From assembly GCA_947488655.1 (NCBI GenBank), contig CANKZZ010000002.1, positions 496,001 through 560,000 of the forward strand: 64,000 nt of DNA, given 5' to 3'. A program made the position numbers and the translations under genes. The notes beneath the pieces were generated by a model. That model saw only the letters and a program-made list of their open reading frames with translations, made no database searches and had not been told where the DNA came from. Of the stretch, positions 16,664 through 23,786 are shown in pieces. This stretch comes from an uncultured Psychroserpens sp. GTDB lineage: Bacteria > Bacteroidota > Bacteroidia > Flavobacteriales > Flavobacteriaceae. Within the stretch, counting starts at the first letter, position 1. Each line of letters opens with the position of its first letter.

Positions 16664-17299
16664 TTATAGAGGTACACAAGGATTAATCAATAAGATGTTT
16701 TCTTCTAGGAGTTGTTGTTTTTTCAATTTGATATAATTCCAAAACACAGATTTCTCCGCGTTAGACATTGTTGTTAACTCTAAATATTTTTGATAAATCT
16801 CTTTTTTGTGATTACTTAATTGAGAATTAGATTGCCAAGTGAGAAGTACGTACGAACAGTTTTCTGAAACCTCCATATTATAAATTAGTGTAGAGGTAGG
16901 ATTGCGTAATTCTACAATGTTAAATTCTTCTTCAGTTAATTCAATAAGTCTGTCCTGCGGAGAAAAATCTAAATAATCACCTATAAAAATTCTATCTATA
17001 TTATTGAGGTTTACCGTTTTTTTAAATTCGTTTGTTGTAAAATCTATAGTAGTGTTCTCAAGATTTATTGAACTTATATAAGTGTAAATTTCTATACTTT
17101 CTTTTTTTATAAACGATTTGAATTGGTTACCTCTATGAATAGATTTATCAAATGAATCGTACGTGTTATGATAGTAATATCCATGAATAGTTTCGCCTGT
17201 ATTAGAAATAAGTACTAGATTAAAACGATAGGCATCACCAGCATCAGCGAAGGACATGCTAGAGATTAGAAAGGTTATAATTAGTATTACTTTTTTCAT
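16664..17299 (-). CDS. Hypothetical secreted protein
   Basis: The 211-residue product has a signal peptide (MKKVILIITFLISSMSFA) and a mature region rich in beta-strand patterns (YRFNLVLISNTGETIHGYYYH, NLNNIDRIFIGDYLDFSPQDRLIELTEEEF), ending in a helical tail with 'CVPL'. I do not recognise the family. It begins one base after the stop of the aminomuconate deaminase, so it is probably translated from the same message. The probable location is the periplasm. Confidence 0.75.
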   Translation of the reverse strand: MKKVILIITFLISSMSFADAGDAYRFNLVLISNTGETIHGYYYHNTYDSFDKSIHRGNQFKSFIKKESIEIYTYISSINLENTTIDFTTNEFKKTVNLNNIDRIFIGDYLDFSPQDRLIELTEEEFNIVELRNPTSTLIYNMEVSENCSYVLLTWQSNSQLSNHKKEIYQKYLELTTMSNAEKSVFWNYIKLKKQQLLEENILLINPCVPL

Positions 17300-17734
17300 T
17301 TACTGTTTCTTATAAGCCATCACCTTAATTTCAACTACCAAATCTGGATGTGGTAATTGGTGTACTGCAACTGTAGTTCTGGTAGGTCCAGTTTCTTTTT
17401 CAAAAAACTCAGCATATGCTTTATTGTAACCAGCAAAATCATTCATGTTTACTAAAAAAGAAGTCACATCTACGACGTCTTTTATACTTGCTCCAACTTT
17501 TTTAAGATTGGTATCGATATTTTTCAAAACTTCTCGAGTTTGTACTTCAGCATTAAGACGTTTGGTTCCCATCTCGTCAATGATGTCAACGCCTGCAATG
17601 GTGTTGTCTGCTCTACGAGAACTTGTGCCTGAAACGAAAATGAAATCGCCAACTTGTTTGACGTGTGGATAGGCTCCTCTTGGTGTTACGTTAGTTCCTG
17701 CGGAAGCAGGAACCTCTTTATTCTTATTATCCAT
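17300..17734 (-). CDS. RidA-family 2-aminomuconate deaminase
   Basis: The ~144-residue YjgF/YER057c/UK114 fold protein has '[25 protein letters not shown]', '[32 protein letters not shown]', '[26 protein letters not shown]' and '[26 protein letters not shown]', including the conserved Arg of the family. The resemblance to bacterial 2-aminomuconate deaminases (AmnD/NbaF) is strong, and it releases ammonia from 2-aminomuconate. Two start codons are possible (17746 and 17734). The first overlaps a palindromic repeat, so 17734 is preferred. The N-terminal [10 protein letters not shown] residues are encoded by a second palindromic repeat (17694-17713) and look like acquired sequence. Confidence 0.88.
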   Translation of the reverse strand: MDNKNKEVPASAGTNVTPRGAYPHVKQVGDFIFVSGTSSRRADNTIAGVDIIDEMGTKRLNAEVQTREVLKNIDTNLKKVGASIKDVVDVTSFLVNMNDFAGYNKAYAEFFEKETGPTRTTVAVHQLPHPDLVVEIKVMAYKKQ

Positions 17735-17770
17735 ATTTTCTGTCATCCTGAACTTGATTCAGGATCTCAT
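17694..17770. repeat. Paired short palindromes (type B then type C), overlapping the deaminase 5' end
   Basis: Palindrome B is GTTCCTGC-GGAA-GCAGGAAC (17694-17713) with perfect 8-bp arms, lying inside the deaminase reading frame. Palindrome C is ATCCTGAA-CTTGA-TTCAGGAT (17745-17765) inside a longer GTCATCC...GGATCTCAT element (17742-17770). It matches the pair at 13517-13587, with C inverted relative to that copy. Confidence 0.78.
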
Positions 17771-17789
17771 TATTTGATTAATATTTTTT

Positions 17790-18010
17790 TTCTCTTGTTC
17801 ATTTTTGTCTTGATACAAAAACGAACCCAAAAAATCATACTGAAATGTGGAAATTGCTAAAGCATCATTCACTTTCGGAATTACGTGCTTAAAGCTTTGC
17901 TTTGCATCTTCATTCCTTCCTTCATTATTTCTGCATTTCAGGATTCAATTCTCCGAATTGATTTGGGACATGAACTTTTACTAAGTTTTATGTCTATCCC
18001 AATGTTATTT
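17790..18010. repeat. Dispersed intergenic repeat, copy 2
   Basis: The 323 bases between the deaminase and kmo contain no gene. Its left end (TTGTTCATTTTTGTCTTGATAC, from 17794) and right end (TTCAATTCTCCGAATT, TTTGGGACATGAA, TATCCCAATGTTA, 17944-18007) match copy 1 at 11752-11972. The rest of the gap is palindrome C to the left and the 7-base tandem repeat to the right. Confidence 0.65.
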
Positions 18011-18020
18011 TTCATTTTTA

Positions 18021-18073
18021 CTAAATACTAAATACTAAATACTAAATACTAAATACTAAATACTAAATACTAA
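18021..18073. repeat. Heptanucleotide tandem repeat (CTAAATA x ~7.6) abutting kmo
   Basis: Seven perfect CTAAATA units (18021-18069) plus a partial CTAA. On the coding strand of kmo the unit reads TATTTAG, and the stop codon TAG of kmo (18070-18072) is the edge of the array. Because 7 is not a multiple of 3, the array places stops in every frame after kmo. Confidence 0.9.
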
Positions 18074-19473
18074 CGCAATCCTGCAATTTTATCATCTTTT
18101 AAAATATCTTGAGTCATTGCAGTTACTTTGTCTAAAATGTCTTTTATATCATCTTCAGTAGAAATCACTCCATCTGCTAACATATTTAATATAGCTTTAT
18201 CTTGTGCTCTTCCTCTTAGCATAGCTTCTCTGTAACCTATATCTTCATTAAAGGTAACTAAACTATATTTTGAGGAGTAGTCTTCAGGAAATTCCTTTTC
18301 TAAAGCCATTTCTATTTTTCGTTTTTCCTGAAAAATAGCTTGACCAACGTGATCTTTCATTTCATGAAAATTATCTATTGCTAAATCTGCAATGGCGTCT
18401 GTATCTTTCTTTCTCGTTTTTTCATAGGCTGTAAAAATGGTTTCCCAATTTGCATCTTTATGCGCATCTAAAACTTGATCAAACTCTACCACATCTTCAA
18501 AAGATGCGTTCATCCCTTGTCCGTAAAATGGCACAATTGCGTGCGCAGAATCTCCCATTAACAACGTATTTCCCTTATAATGCCAAGGTGAACATTTTAC
18601 TGTGCCTAAAGGAGCTGTTGGGTTTTCAAAAAAGTCTTCAACTAAATTAGGCATCAACTCTAAAGCATCAGGAAATTCTTTTTGGAAAAACTCGGTTACG
18701 ATTTCTGGAGTTGTAAGGTTATTGAAATTATACTCTCCCTCATCATAACTTAAAAATAAGGTGACTGTAAAACTGCCATCTAAATTAGGGAGTGCAATAA
18801 CCATAAAATCACCTCTTGGCCAAATGTGTAATGCATTTTTATAGGTTTTGTAGTCTCCAGTTTTTGAAGGTAAAATAGAGAGTTCCTTATAACCATGAGT
18901 TAAATATTCTTGAGAAAAACTAAATAAAAATTTCTTGCCTAGATAATAACTTTTGCGCAGCGCAGAGCCTGCACCATCTGTTGCGATGATACAATCGGCA
19001 TCTTCTATAAATTCATCCTTTGTTATGTAATCTTGAAAATGTGCTGTCGTATTTTCAAAATCTACCGACTTACATTTTTTATTAAAATAGATTTTAACAT
19101 TATCATGTTTCTCAGCTTCGGTTAATAATAAACTATTGAGTTCGCCTCTAGAAATTGAGTTAATATATTCATAATCGCGACCGCTATAATTTGATAAAAA
19201 CGTATTGCCCTCTCTATCGTGAAGCATTCTCCCATTCATAGGTATACAAAGTTCATTGACTTTTTGTTCTAAACCAACGAGTTTAATTGCTTTATTACCA
19301 CGATCTGAAAACGCTAAATTTATGGATCTTCCTGCTGAAATATCTGTTTTACGTAAATCAGGACGCATTTCATACACTGTGACATTATAACCTCTCTGGC
19401 CTAATCTCAAAGCGAGAAGGCTACCGCAGAGACCTGCGCCTATGATTAATATATTTTGTTTTGTGGTATTCAT
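18070..19473 (-). CDS. kmo: Kynurenine 3-monooxygenase (FAD-dependent)
   Basis: The 467-residue group A flavoprotein hydroxylase converts L-kynurenine to 3-hydroxykynurenine using NADPH and O2. The Rossmann FAD motif is 'NILIIGAGLCGSLLALRLGQRGYNVTVYEMRPD'. The second FAD motif is 'GNTLLMGDSAHAIVPFYGQGMNASFEDV', and the DG-type motif is 'DCIIATDGAGSALRK'. Length and the C-terminal 'YSLVTFNEDIGYREAMLRGRAQD' fit KMO. A short lipoprotein gene (three-base gap) and kynU lie upstream on the same strand. The stop codon touches a heptanucleotide repeat array. Confidence 0.95.
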   Translation of the reverse strand: MNTTKQNILIIGAGLCGSLLALRLGQRGYNVTVYEMRPDLRKTDISAGRSINLAFSDRGNKAIKLVGLEQKVNELCIPMNGRMLHDREGNTFLSNYSGRDYEYINSISRGELNSLLLTEAEKHDNVKIYFNKKCKSVDFENTTAHFQDYITKDEFIEDADCIIATDGAGSALRKSYYLGKKFLFSFSQEYLTHGYKELSILPSKTGDYKTYKNALHIWPRGDFMVIALPNLDGSFTVTLFLSYDEGEYNFNNLTTPEIVTEFFQKEFPDALELMPNLVEDFFENPTAPLGTVKCSPWHYKGNTLLMGDSAHAIVPFYGQGMNASFEDVVEFDQVLDAHKDANWETIFTAYEKTRKKDTDAIADLAIDNFHEMKDHVGQAIFQEKRKIEMALEKEFPEDYSSKYSLVTFNEDIGYREAMLRGRAQDKAILNMLADGVISTEDDIKDILDKVTAMTQDILKDDKIAGLR

Positions 19474-19476
19474 ATG

Positions 19477-19893
19477 TTAAAGTTGTAAAGCGTATAAATA
19501 ATTAGTGTTTGAGGTACTATTTCTAAATAAAAGCATGTTGTTTGTTGCGCTTTCATAAATTGAGTACTGTTCAAAATCTTTTGATACAAACCATTTAGGT
19601 TTTTCATCAGCGAAACCTAAATCTAACATAGGATTAGTAGTTTCTTTAAAGCGATAACGTTCTAATAACAACGAATTAATGATGTCATGAGATGCTTTGA
19701 ATTCGGCATATAATTCAAATTCGTATGACCAATGTGCCGATTTCCAAAATCTGGTGTTGATAACCTGTATTTGTTCTGGAGGATCTTCTCCAAAAACCTT
19801 ATACCAAGTCTCTGGATCATTTTCAAAAGTACCTGCTCCACAATTAAAAAATGTGATAGCAACCAAAATTATAATGTGAACCTTTTTAATCAT
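19477..19893 (-). CDS. Hypothetical lipoprotein between kynU and kmo
   Basis: The 138-residue product has a lipoprotein signal (MIKKVHIIILVAITFFNCG, Cys18) and a mature part starting 'GTFENDPETWYKVFGEDPPEQIQVINTRFWKSAHWSYEFELYAEF'. It is a small alpha/beta protein I cannot place in a family. It overlaps the end of kynU by 8 bases and ends three bases before kmo begins, so it is certainly in that operon. Why an envelope lipoprotein should be co-expressed with cytoplasmic kynurenine enzymes is unclear. Confidence 0.8.
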   Translation of the reverse strand: MIKKVHIIILVAITFFNCGAGTFENDPETWYKVFGEDPPEQIQVINTRFWKSAHWSYEFELYAEFKASHDIINSLLLERYRFKETTNPMLDLGFADEKPKWFVSKDFEQYSIYESATNNMLLFRNSTSNTNYLYALQL

Positions 19894-21157
19894 TTAAAAT
19901 TAATTTCAATCGCTCTACCAACTCAAAAACATCCATAAATGAATTATAAAGTGGGACAGGAGCGCATCTAATAACATCTGGTTCTCTCCAGTCTGTTATA
20001 ATGCCAGCTTTAGTAAGTTTATCATGTAAGCTCTTATCTGCATTTTTAACTTGTATAGAGAGTTGGCATCCACGTTCTTTAGGATTGCTTGGTGTTATGA
20101 TTTTTATATCTGAGTTGTTTAACGTGTTTATTAAAAACTCAAAGTAGCCCGTTAGTTTTTCAGACTTTTCACAAAGTTTGTCAAATCCAGCCTCAGCAAA
20201 TACATCTAAAGAAGCACGAATTGCTGCCATTGATAAAATTGGCGGATTTGATAATTGCCAACCTTCGGCTCCTGGTAATTGATCAAACTCATCACGCATT
20301 CTGAAACGTGTTTTCTTGTTGTGTGACCACCAACCTGTAAATCTGTTAAGGTCTTTATTGTGTGCATGACGCTCGTGAACAAAAGCACCAGATAAACTTC
20401 CTGGTCCAGAGTTTAAATATTTGTAACTACACCATACTGCAAAATCTGCTCCACTGTCATGAAGATTGAGTTTAACGTTGCCTGCACCATGAGCGCAATC
20501 AAAACCAACCATACAACCATATTTGTGACCAAGTGTGGCAATACGCTTTAAATCAAAAAACTGACCAGTATAATAATTAACGCCTCCAATCATTACAAGT
20601 GCTATCTCATTGCCATGCTGCTCCATTATGGTCTCTAAATCTTCATAATTAGCTAATTCTTCACCTTCGCGAGCTTTCCAAAGAATTAAACCATCCTTAT
20701 CATCATAACCATGATGGCGTAGTTGCGATTCTACTGCATATTTATCACTCGGAAAAGCATCTGCCTCAATTAAAATTTTATAGCGTTTAGATGTTGGTTT
20801 GTAAAAACTCACCATCATAAAATGAAGATTTGCTGTTAGTGAATTCATCACCACAACTTCTAGAGGTTTTGCGCCAACAATAGTTGCCATTGACTCTGTC
20901 AAAAATTCATGATAATGTAACCAAGGGTTTTTTCCATGAGTATGACCATCTACGCCTAGATTTGCCCAATCTTCTAATTCTTGATTTATATAGTCTTTTG
21001 TAATTTTTGGTTGTAAGCCCAATGAGTTTCCTGTCATATAGATGAGTTCTTCTCCTTTGGCATTTTTAGGCATATGAAATTGTTCTCTATATGCTTGTAG
21101 TTTATCATTTTGGTCTAGTTGCAATGCATACTCACGACCTGATTTATAATTAGACAA
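19886..21157 (-). CDS. kynU: Kynureninase
   Basis: The 423-residue PLP enzyme of the aminotransferase class V fold cleaves kynurenine or 3-hydroxykynurenine to (3-hydroxy)anthranilate and alanine. The PLP lysine is K246 in 'FAVWCSYKYLNSGPGSLSGAFVHERH'. The substrate/PLP contacts 'NSLTANLHFMM', 'EADAFPSDKYAVESQ' and 'VGFDCAHGAGNV' are those of KynU. The length is typical. It is the first gene of the minus-strand kynurenine run, followed with an 8-base overlap by a lipoprotein and then kmo. No recognisable promoter box was found in the upstream 280 bases. Confidence 0.96.
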   Translation of the reverse strand: MSNYKSGREYALQLDQNDKLQAYREQFHMPKNAKGEELIYMTGNSLGLQPKITKDYINQELEDWANLGVDGHTHGKNPWLHYHEFLTESMATIVGAKPLEVVVMNSLTANLHFMMVSFYKPTSKRYKILIEADAFPSDKYAVESQLRHHGYDDKDGLILWKAREGEELANYEDLETIMEQHGNEIALVMIGGVNYYTGQFFDLKRIATLGHKYGCMVGFDCAHGAGNVKLNLHDSGADFAVWCSYKYLNSGPGSLSGAFVHERHAHNKDLNRFTGWWSHNKKTRFRMRDEFDQLPGAEGWQLSNPPILSMAAIRASLDVFAEAGFDKLCEKSEKLTGYFEFLINTLNNSDIKIITPSNPKERGCQLSIQVKNADKSLHDKLTKAGIITDWREPDVIRCAPVPLYNSFMDVFELVERLKLILND

Positions 21158-21281
21158 TGTATTGTATTTTTTAGTTGATTGATTACTCTAAAATTTAGAA
21201 TAGGTGTATAAAAATAAGGATTATTAACGAGGAATTAAAGTGATAAAAGCTGGATTTTTATATAAGGTAAGTAGAAAAAAT

Positions 21282-21313
21282 AAAGCGCTTCAACTAAGTA
21301 GATGAAGCGCTTT
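21282..21313 (-). terminator. Intrinsic terminator after the 21438-22130 lipoprotein
   Basis: The 11-bp stem AAAGCGCTTCA/TGAAGCGCTTT has a 10-base loop. On the minus strand it is followed by TATTTTTTCT, so it terminates the leftward transcript before kynU. Confidence 0.8.
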
Positions 21314-21437
21314 GAATATATATAGGCGCATAATGCGGAATATTAATATACTTTATATACGTCTATATGTCGGCAGTTGGATGTTAACTTTGCAAAAACA
21401 TCTCATTTTATCATTTTTTTAGGATTTTAAAATCGGG

Positions 21438-22130
21438 CTATTTAACCGTTATGTTAGAAAAATAGAGATTAAAACTACCATCTGCTGTTTTGTGCTCAGT
21501 AGCAATTTTTACACCCATAAAATCTTTGTAATTTTCAAAAGTGGTGACCATTGATGGCTCTTTACTGTTACCTTTTCTAAATACCCATTCTTTAATTAAA
21601 AAATCTTCATTATAAAAAATATCATAAGCATCTCCAGGTGTATAACCTACGTCATTAGAATAGGTTAGAGTTATTTTATTCATTTCTTCTTTAGAAATTG
21701 GTGCAGCTTCTTTTACAGGCTCAGAAAAAGTTGTGCCATCATCCCAAACCAATTGATATGGTACAAATAGCCAAAATTTATCGTTAACAAATCCTTGATC
21801 TACTTTAATAAAGTTTGGTTGTAAATTTTCACTCCTTGTATACATTGTAATGGAGTCTTTACTAATTTTAGACACAACATAATTGTTTTTAGGTTGCCAC
21901 ATCCAAGCACGCTCAAAATGATTTTCTCCTCTATCTACATTAAATGTAAATTCGATTTGATTAATATTCGCCCAATTGTCAAAGCCATGTGCTTGTGCTA
22001 TTTTTTCAGGTATGGTTAGCTCTTTTTTTTCTTCGGAAATTGTTTTACTTTCAATTTTAGTCTCTTTTGTTTCTGTTTTACAAGCTATCATAACTGTAAC
22101 TAAACAAAATAATGGTAGTAATCGTTTCAT
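21438..22130 (-). CDS. Hypothetical lipoprotein
   Basis: The 230-residue product has a lipoprotein signal (lipobox ending at Cys17, VMIACK), a short charged linker (TKETKIESKTISEEKKEL) and a mature domain starting 'IPEKIAQAHGFDNWANINQIEFTFNVDRGENHFERAWMWQPKNNYVV'. The extended beta pattern (FTFNV, KNNYVV, DSITMYT, FWLFVP, KEWVFRKG) recalls LolA/LppX-like half-barrel proteins, but this is only a fold-level guess. It is a stand-alone gene with its own -7 box and terminator. Confidence 0.8.
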   Translation of the reverse strand: MKRLLPLFCLVTVMIACKTETKETKIESKTISEEKKELTIPEKIAQAHGFDNWANINQIEFTFNVDRGENHFERAWMWQPKNNYVVSKISKDSITMYTRSENLQPNFIKVDQGFVNDKFWLFVPYQLVWDDGTTFSEPVKEAAPISKEEMNKITLTYSNDVGYTPGDAYDIFYNEDFLIKEWVFRKGNSKEPSMVTTFENYKDFMGVKIATEHKTADGSFNLYFSNITVK

Positions 22131-22141
22131 GTTTTTTTTAG

Positions 22142-22149
22142 CAAAGGTA
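22142..22149 (-). promoter_or_regulatory. Bacteroidota -7 box for the 21438-22130 lipoprotein
   Basis: On the minus strand the sequence reads TACCTTTG, an exact TAnnTTTG, 11 bases before the ATG. No clear -33 TTTG is seen. Confidence 0.5.
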
Positions 22150-22206
22150 TGAAAGTGTTAACGTTTCCGAAGTTATTATTACATTAGAGCTTTAAAATTT
22201 TAAACG

Positions 22207-23001
22207 ATGAACGAAAATCTTTTTGAAGTTAATAGACAAACCTGGAATGAAAAGGTTAAAATTCATGCTAAAAGTGACATGTATGATTTAGAAGCTTTTA
22301 AAAGCGGAAAGTCATCACTTATGCTTTATGAATTAAAAGCCCTTGGTAATGTTGAAGGTAAATCAATGTTGCATTTACAGTGTCATTTTGGTCAAGATAC
22401 ATTAAGTTGGAGTAGGTTAGGTGCACAGTGTGTTGGCGTTGATTTAAGTGACGAAGGAATTACTTTGGCTAAATCTTTAAATGAGGAGTTAAAGCTTGAT
22501 GCATCATTTGTGTGTTGCAATGTATTAGATACATCAAAATATATAAAAGACACTTTTGATATTGTTTTTACAAGTTATGGAGTTATTGGTTGGTTACCAG
22601 ATTTAAAACCTTGGGGAAAAATGATTGCTGAGCGCTTAAAAAAAGGAGGTGTTTTTTACATGGCAGAGTTTCATCCTATTGTTTGGATGTTTGATTATCT
22701 AGATGGTAAGGCAATTATGAAATATGGTTATATGCAGGATGACTTTATTTACGAAGAGTATGAAGGAACGTATGCTAATGAAGAATCAAAGATGATAAGT
22801 AAAGAGTATGGTTGGAACCACGGTTTAAGTGAGGTTGTTAATGCTTTAATTGATGCTGGATTACAAATAGATTATTTAAATGAATTTGATGAAAGTCCAT
22901 ATAACGTATTGCCAGATCTTGAAGAAACAAAATCTGGCAATTATGTGACAAAGGATAAGTTATACCCTCTTATTTTTGAAATTAAAGCTACTAAACTTTA
23001 G
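22207..23001 (+). CDS. Class I SAM-dependent methyltransferase
   Basis: The 264-residue cytoplasmic methyltransferase has motif I 'SMLHLQCHFGQDTLSWSRLGA', the acidic residue of motif II in 'CVGVDLSDEGITLAKSL', and motif IV 'FDIVFTSYGVIGWLPDLKPWGKMIAERLKKGGVFYMAEFHP'. The substrate cannot be inferred. The gene stands alone on the plus strand and its last four bases overlap the end of msrA, with which it is convergent. Confidence 0.9.
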   Translation: MNENLFEVNRQTWNEKVKIHAKSDMYDLEAFKSGKSSLMLYELKALGNVEGKSMLHLQCHFGQDTLSWSRLGAQCVGVDLSDEGITLAKSLNEELKLDASFVCCNVLDTSKYIKDTFDIVFTSYGVIGWLPDLKPWGKMIAERLKKGGVFYMAEFHPIVWMFDYLDGKAIMKYGYMQDDFIYEEYEGTYANEESKMISKEYGWNHGLSEVVNALIDAGLQIDYLNEFDESPYNVLPDLEETKSGNYVTKDKLYPLIFEIKATKL

Positions 23002-23657
23002 TGACTGTCTTTTACAACTTCTGGCATTTTTGCTTTAAATCTATTTAATCTAGGTACAGATACATTTCTTATATATCCTTGATTTGGATGTAAACGTTCG
23101 TAATCCTGGTGGTAGTCTTCACCTACCCAAAATTTTTGAAACGGATAAACTTCTGCAGCTATAGTAGCATTTAATTTTTTGGCTAAAGCAGCCTTTTTAG
23201 TTTCTATTATCTTTTTTTGAGCATCATTTTGATAAAAAATGATAGATCTGTATTGATATCCTTTATCTGGTCCTTGACCATTTACTTGCGTTGGGTCTTG
23301 AGAAGCAAAGTATACATCTACTAAGGTTTCAAAACTTACAATTTTTGGATCATAAATAATTTCTACAGCTTCAGCATGGTCTTTTATACGACCATAGCTA
23401 TTAGACTCATAGGTAGGGTTTTTTGTGTGTCCTCCTGCATAACCACTAATAGACTCCTCAACACCTTTAACGCTTTCAAAGATAGCCTCTACACACCAAA
23501 AACAACCACTTGCAAAGTATGCTTTGGCTTTACCATTGTCTAGAGGTACTTCTATTGGATCTGCATTAATAACTGCCTGTTGTTTGTCATTTGTTTGAGC
23601 ATTGTTTTGACAACTAAATAGTAAAACAATGGCTAGAGTTGATAAAAAATTTTTCAT
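22998..23657 (-). CDS. msrA: Peptide-methionine (S)-S-oxide reductase, lipoprotein form
   Basis: The 219-residue enzyme reduces methionine-S-sulfoxide in damaged proteins. The catalytic Cys is C52 in 'ASGCFWCVEAIFESVKGVEESISGYAGG', with the substrate motif 'GEDYHQDYERLHPNQGY' near the C-terminus. The N-terminal 'LAIVLLFSCQNN' is a lipobox (C16), so this MsrA is exported and anchored, suggesting repair of periplasmic or envelope proteins. The length equals that of an MsrA core plus the leader. It is transcribed leftward and convergent with the methyltransferase gene. Confidence 0.95.
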   Translation of the reverse strand: MKNFLSTLAIVLLFSCQNNAQTNDKQQAVINADPIEVPLDNGKAKAYFASGCFWCVEAIFESVKGVEESISGYAGGHTKNPTYESNSYGRIKDHAEAVEIIYDPKIVSFETLVDVYFASQDPTQVNGQGPDKGYQYRSIIFYQNDAQKKIIETKKAALAKKLNATIAAEVYPFQKFWVGEDYHQDYERLHPNQGYIRNVSVPRLNRFKAKMPEVVKDSH

Positions 23658-23734
23658 AGGTTCTTTTTCTTTTTATATAAGTCGGTTAAAATTACTAAAC
23701 CTTAAATTATATATGTGAAAGTTTTATTAAAATA

Positions 23735-23767
23735 AAAAAGCCTTTATCAAATTGATAAAGGCTTTTT
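23735..23767 (-). terminator. Intrinsic terminator (bidirectional shape)
   Basis: The near-perfect palindrome AAAAAGCCTTTATCAA...TTGATAAAGGCTTTTT lies 20 bases beyond the stop of the 23787-24566 gene. Flanking A- and T-runs suit termination in either direction. Confidence 0.85.
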
Positions 23768-23786
23768 AATATAAATTGTAAATGGA

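Noticed and set aside
18021-18073. Possible CRISPR array
   Set aside because: The 7-base units are contiguous with no spacers; it is a simple tandem repeat.
21158-21437. TAACTTTG at 21384-21391 as a plus-strand promoter
   Set aside because: There is no plus-strand gene downstream before 22207 and no -33 element at the right distance. A small RNA cannot be excluded, but nothing supports one.
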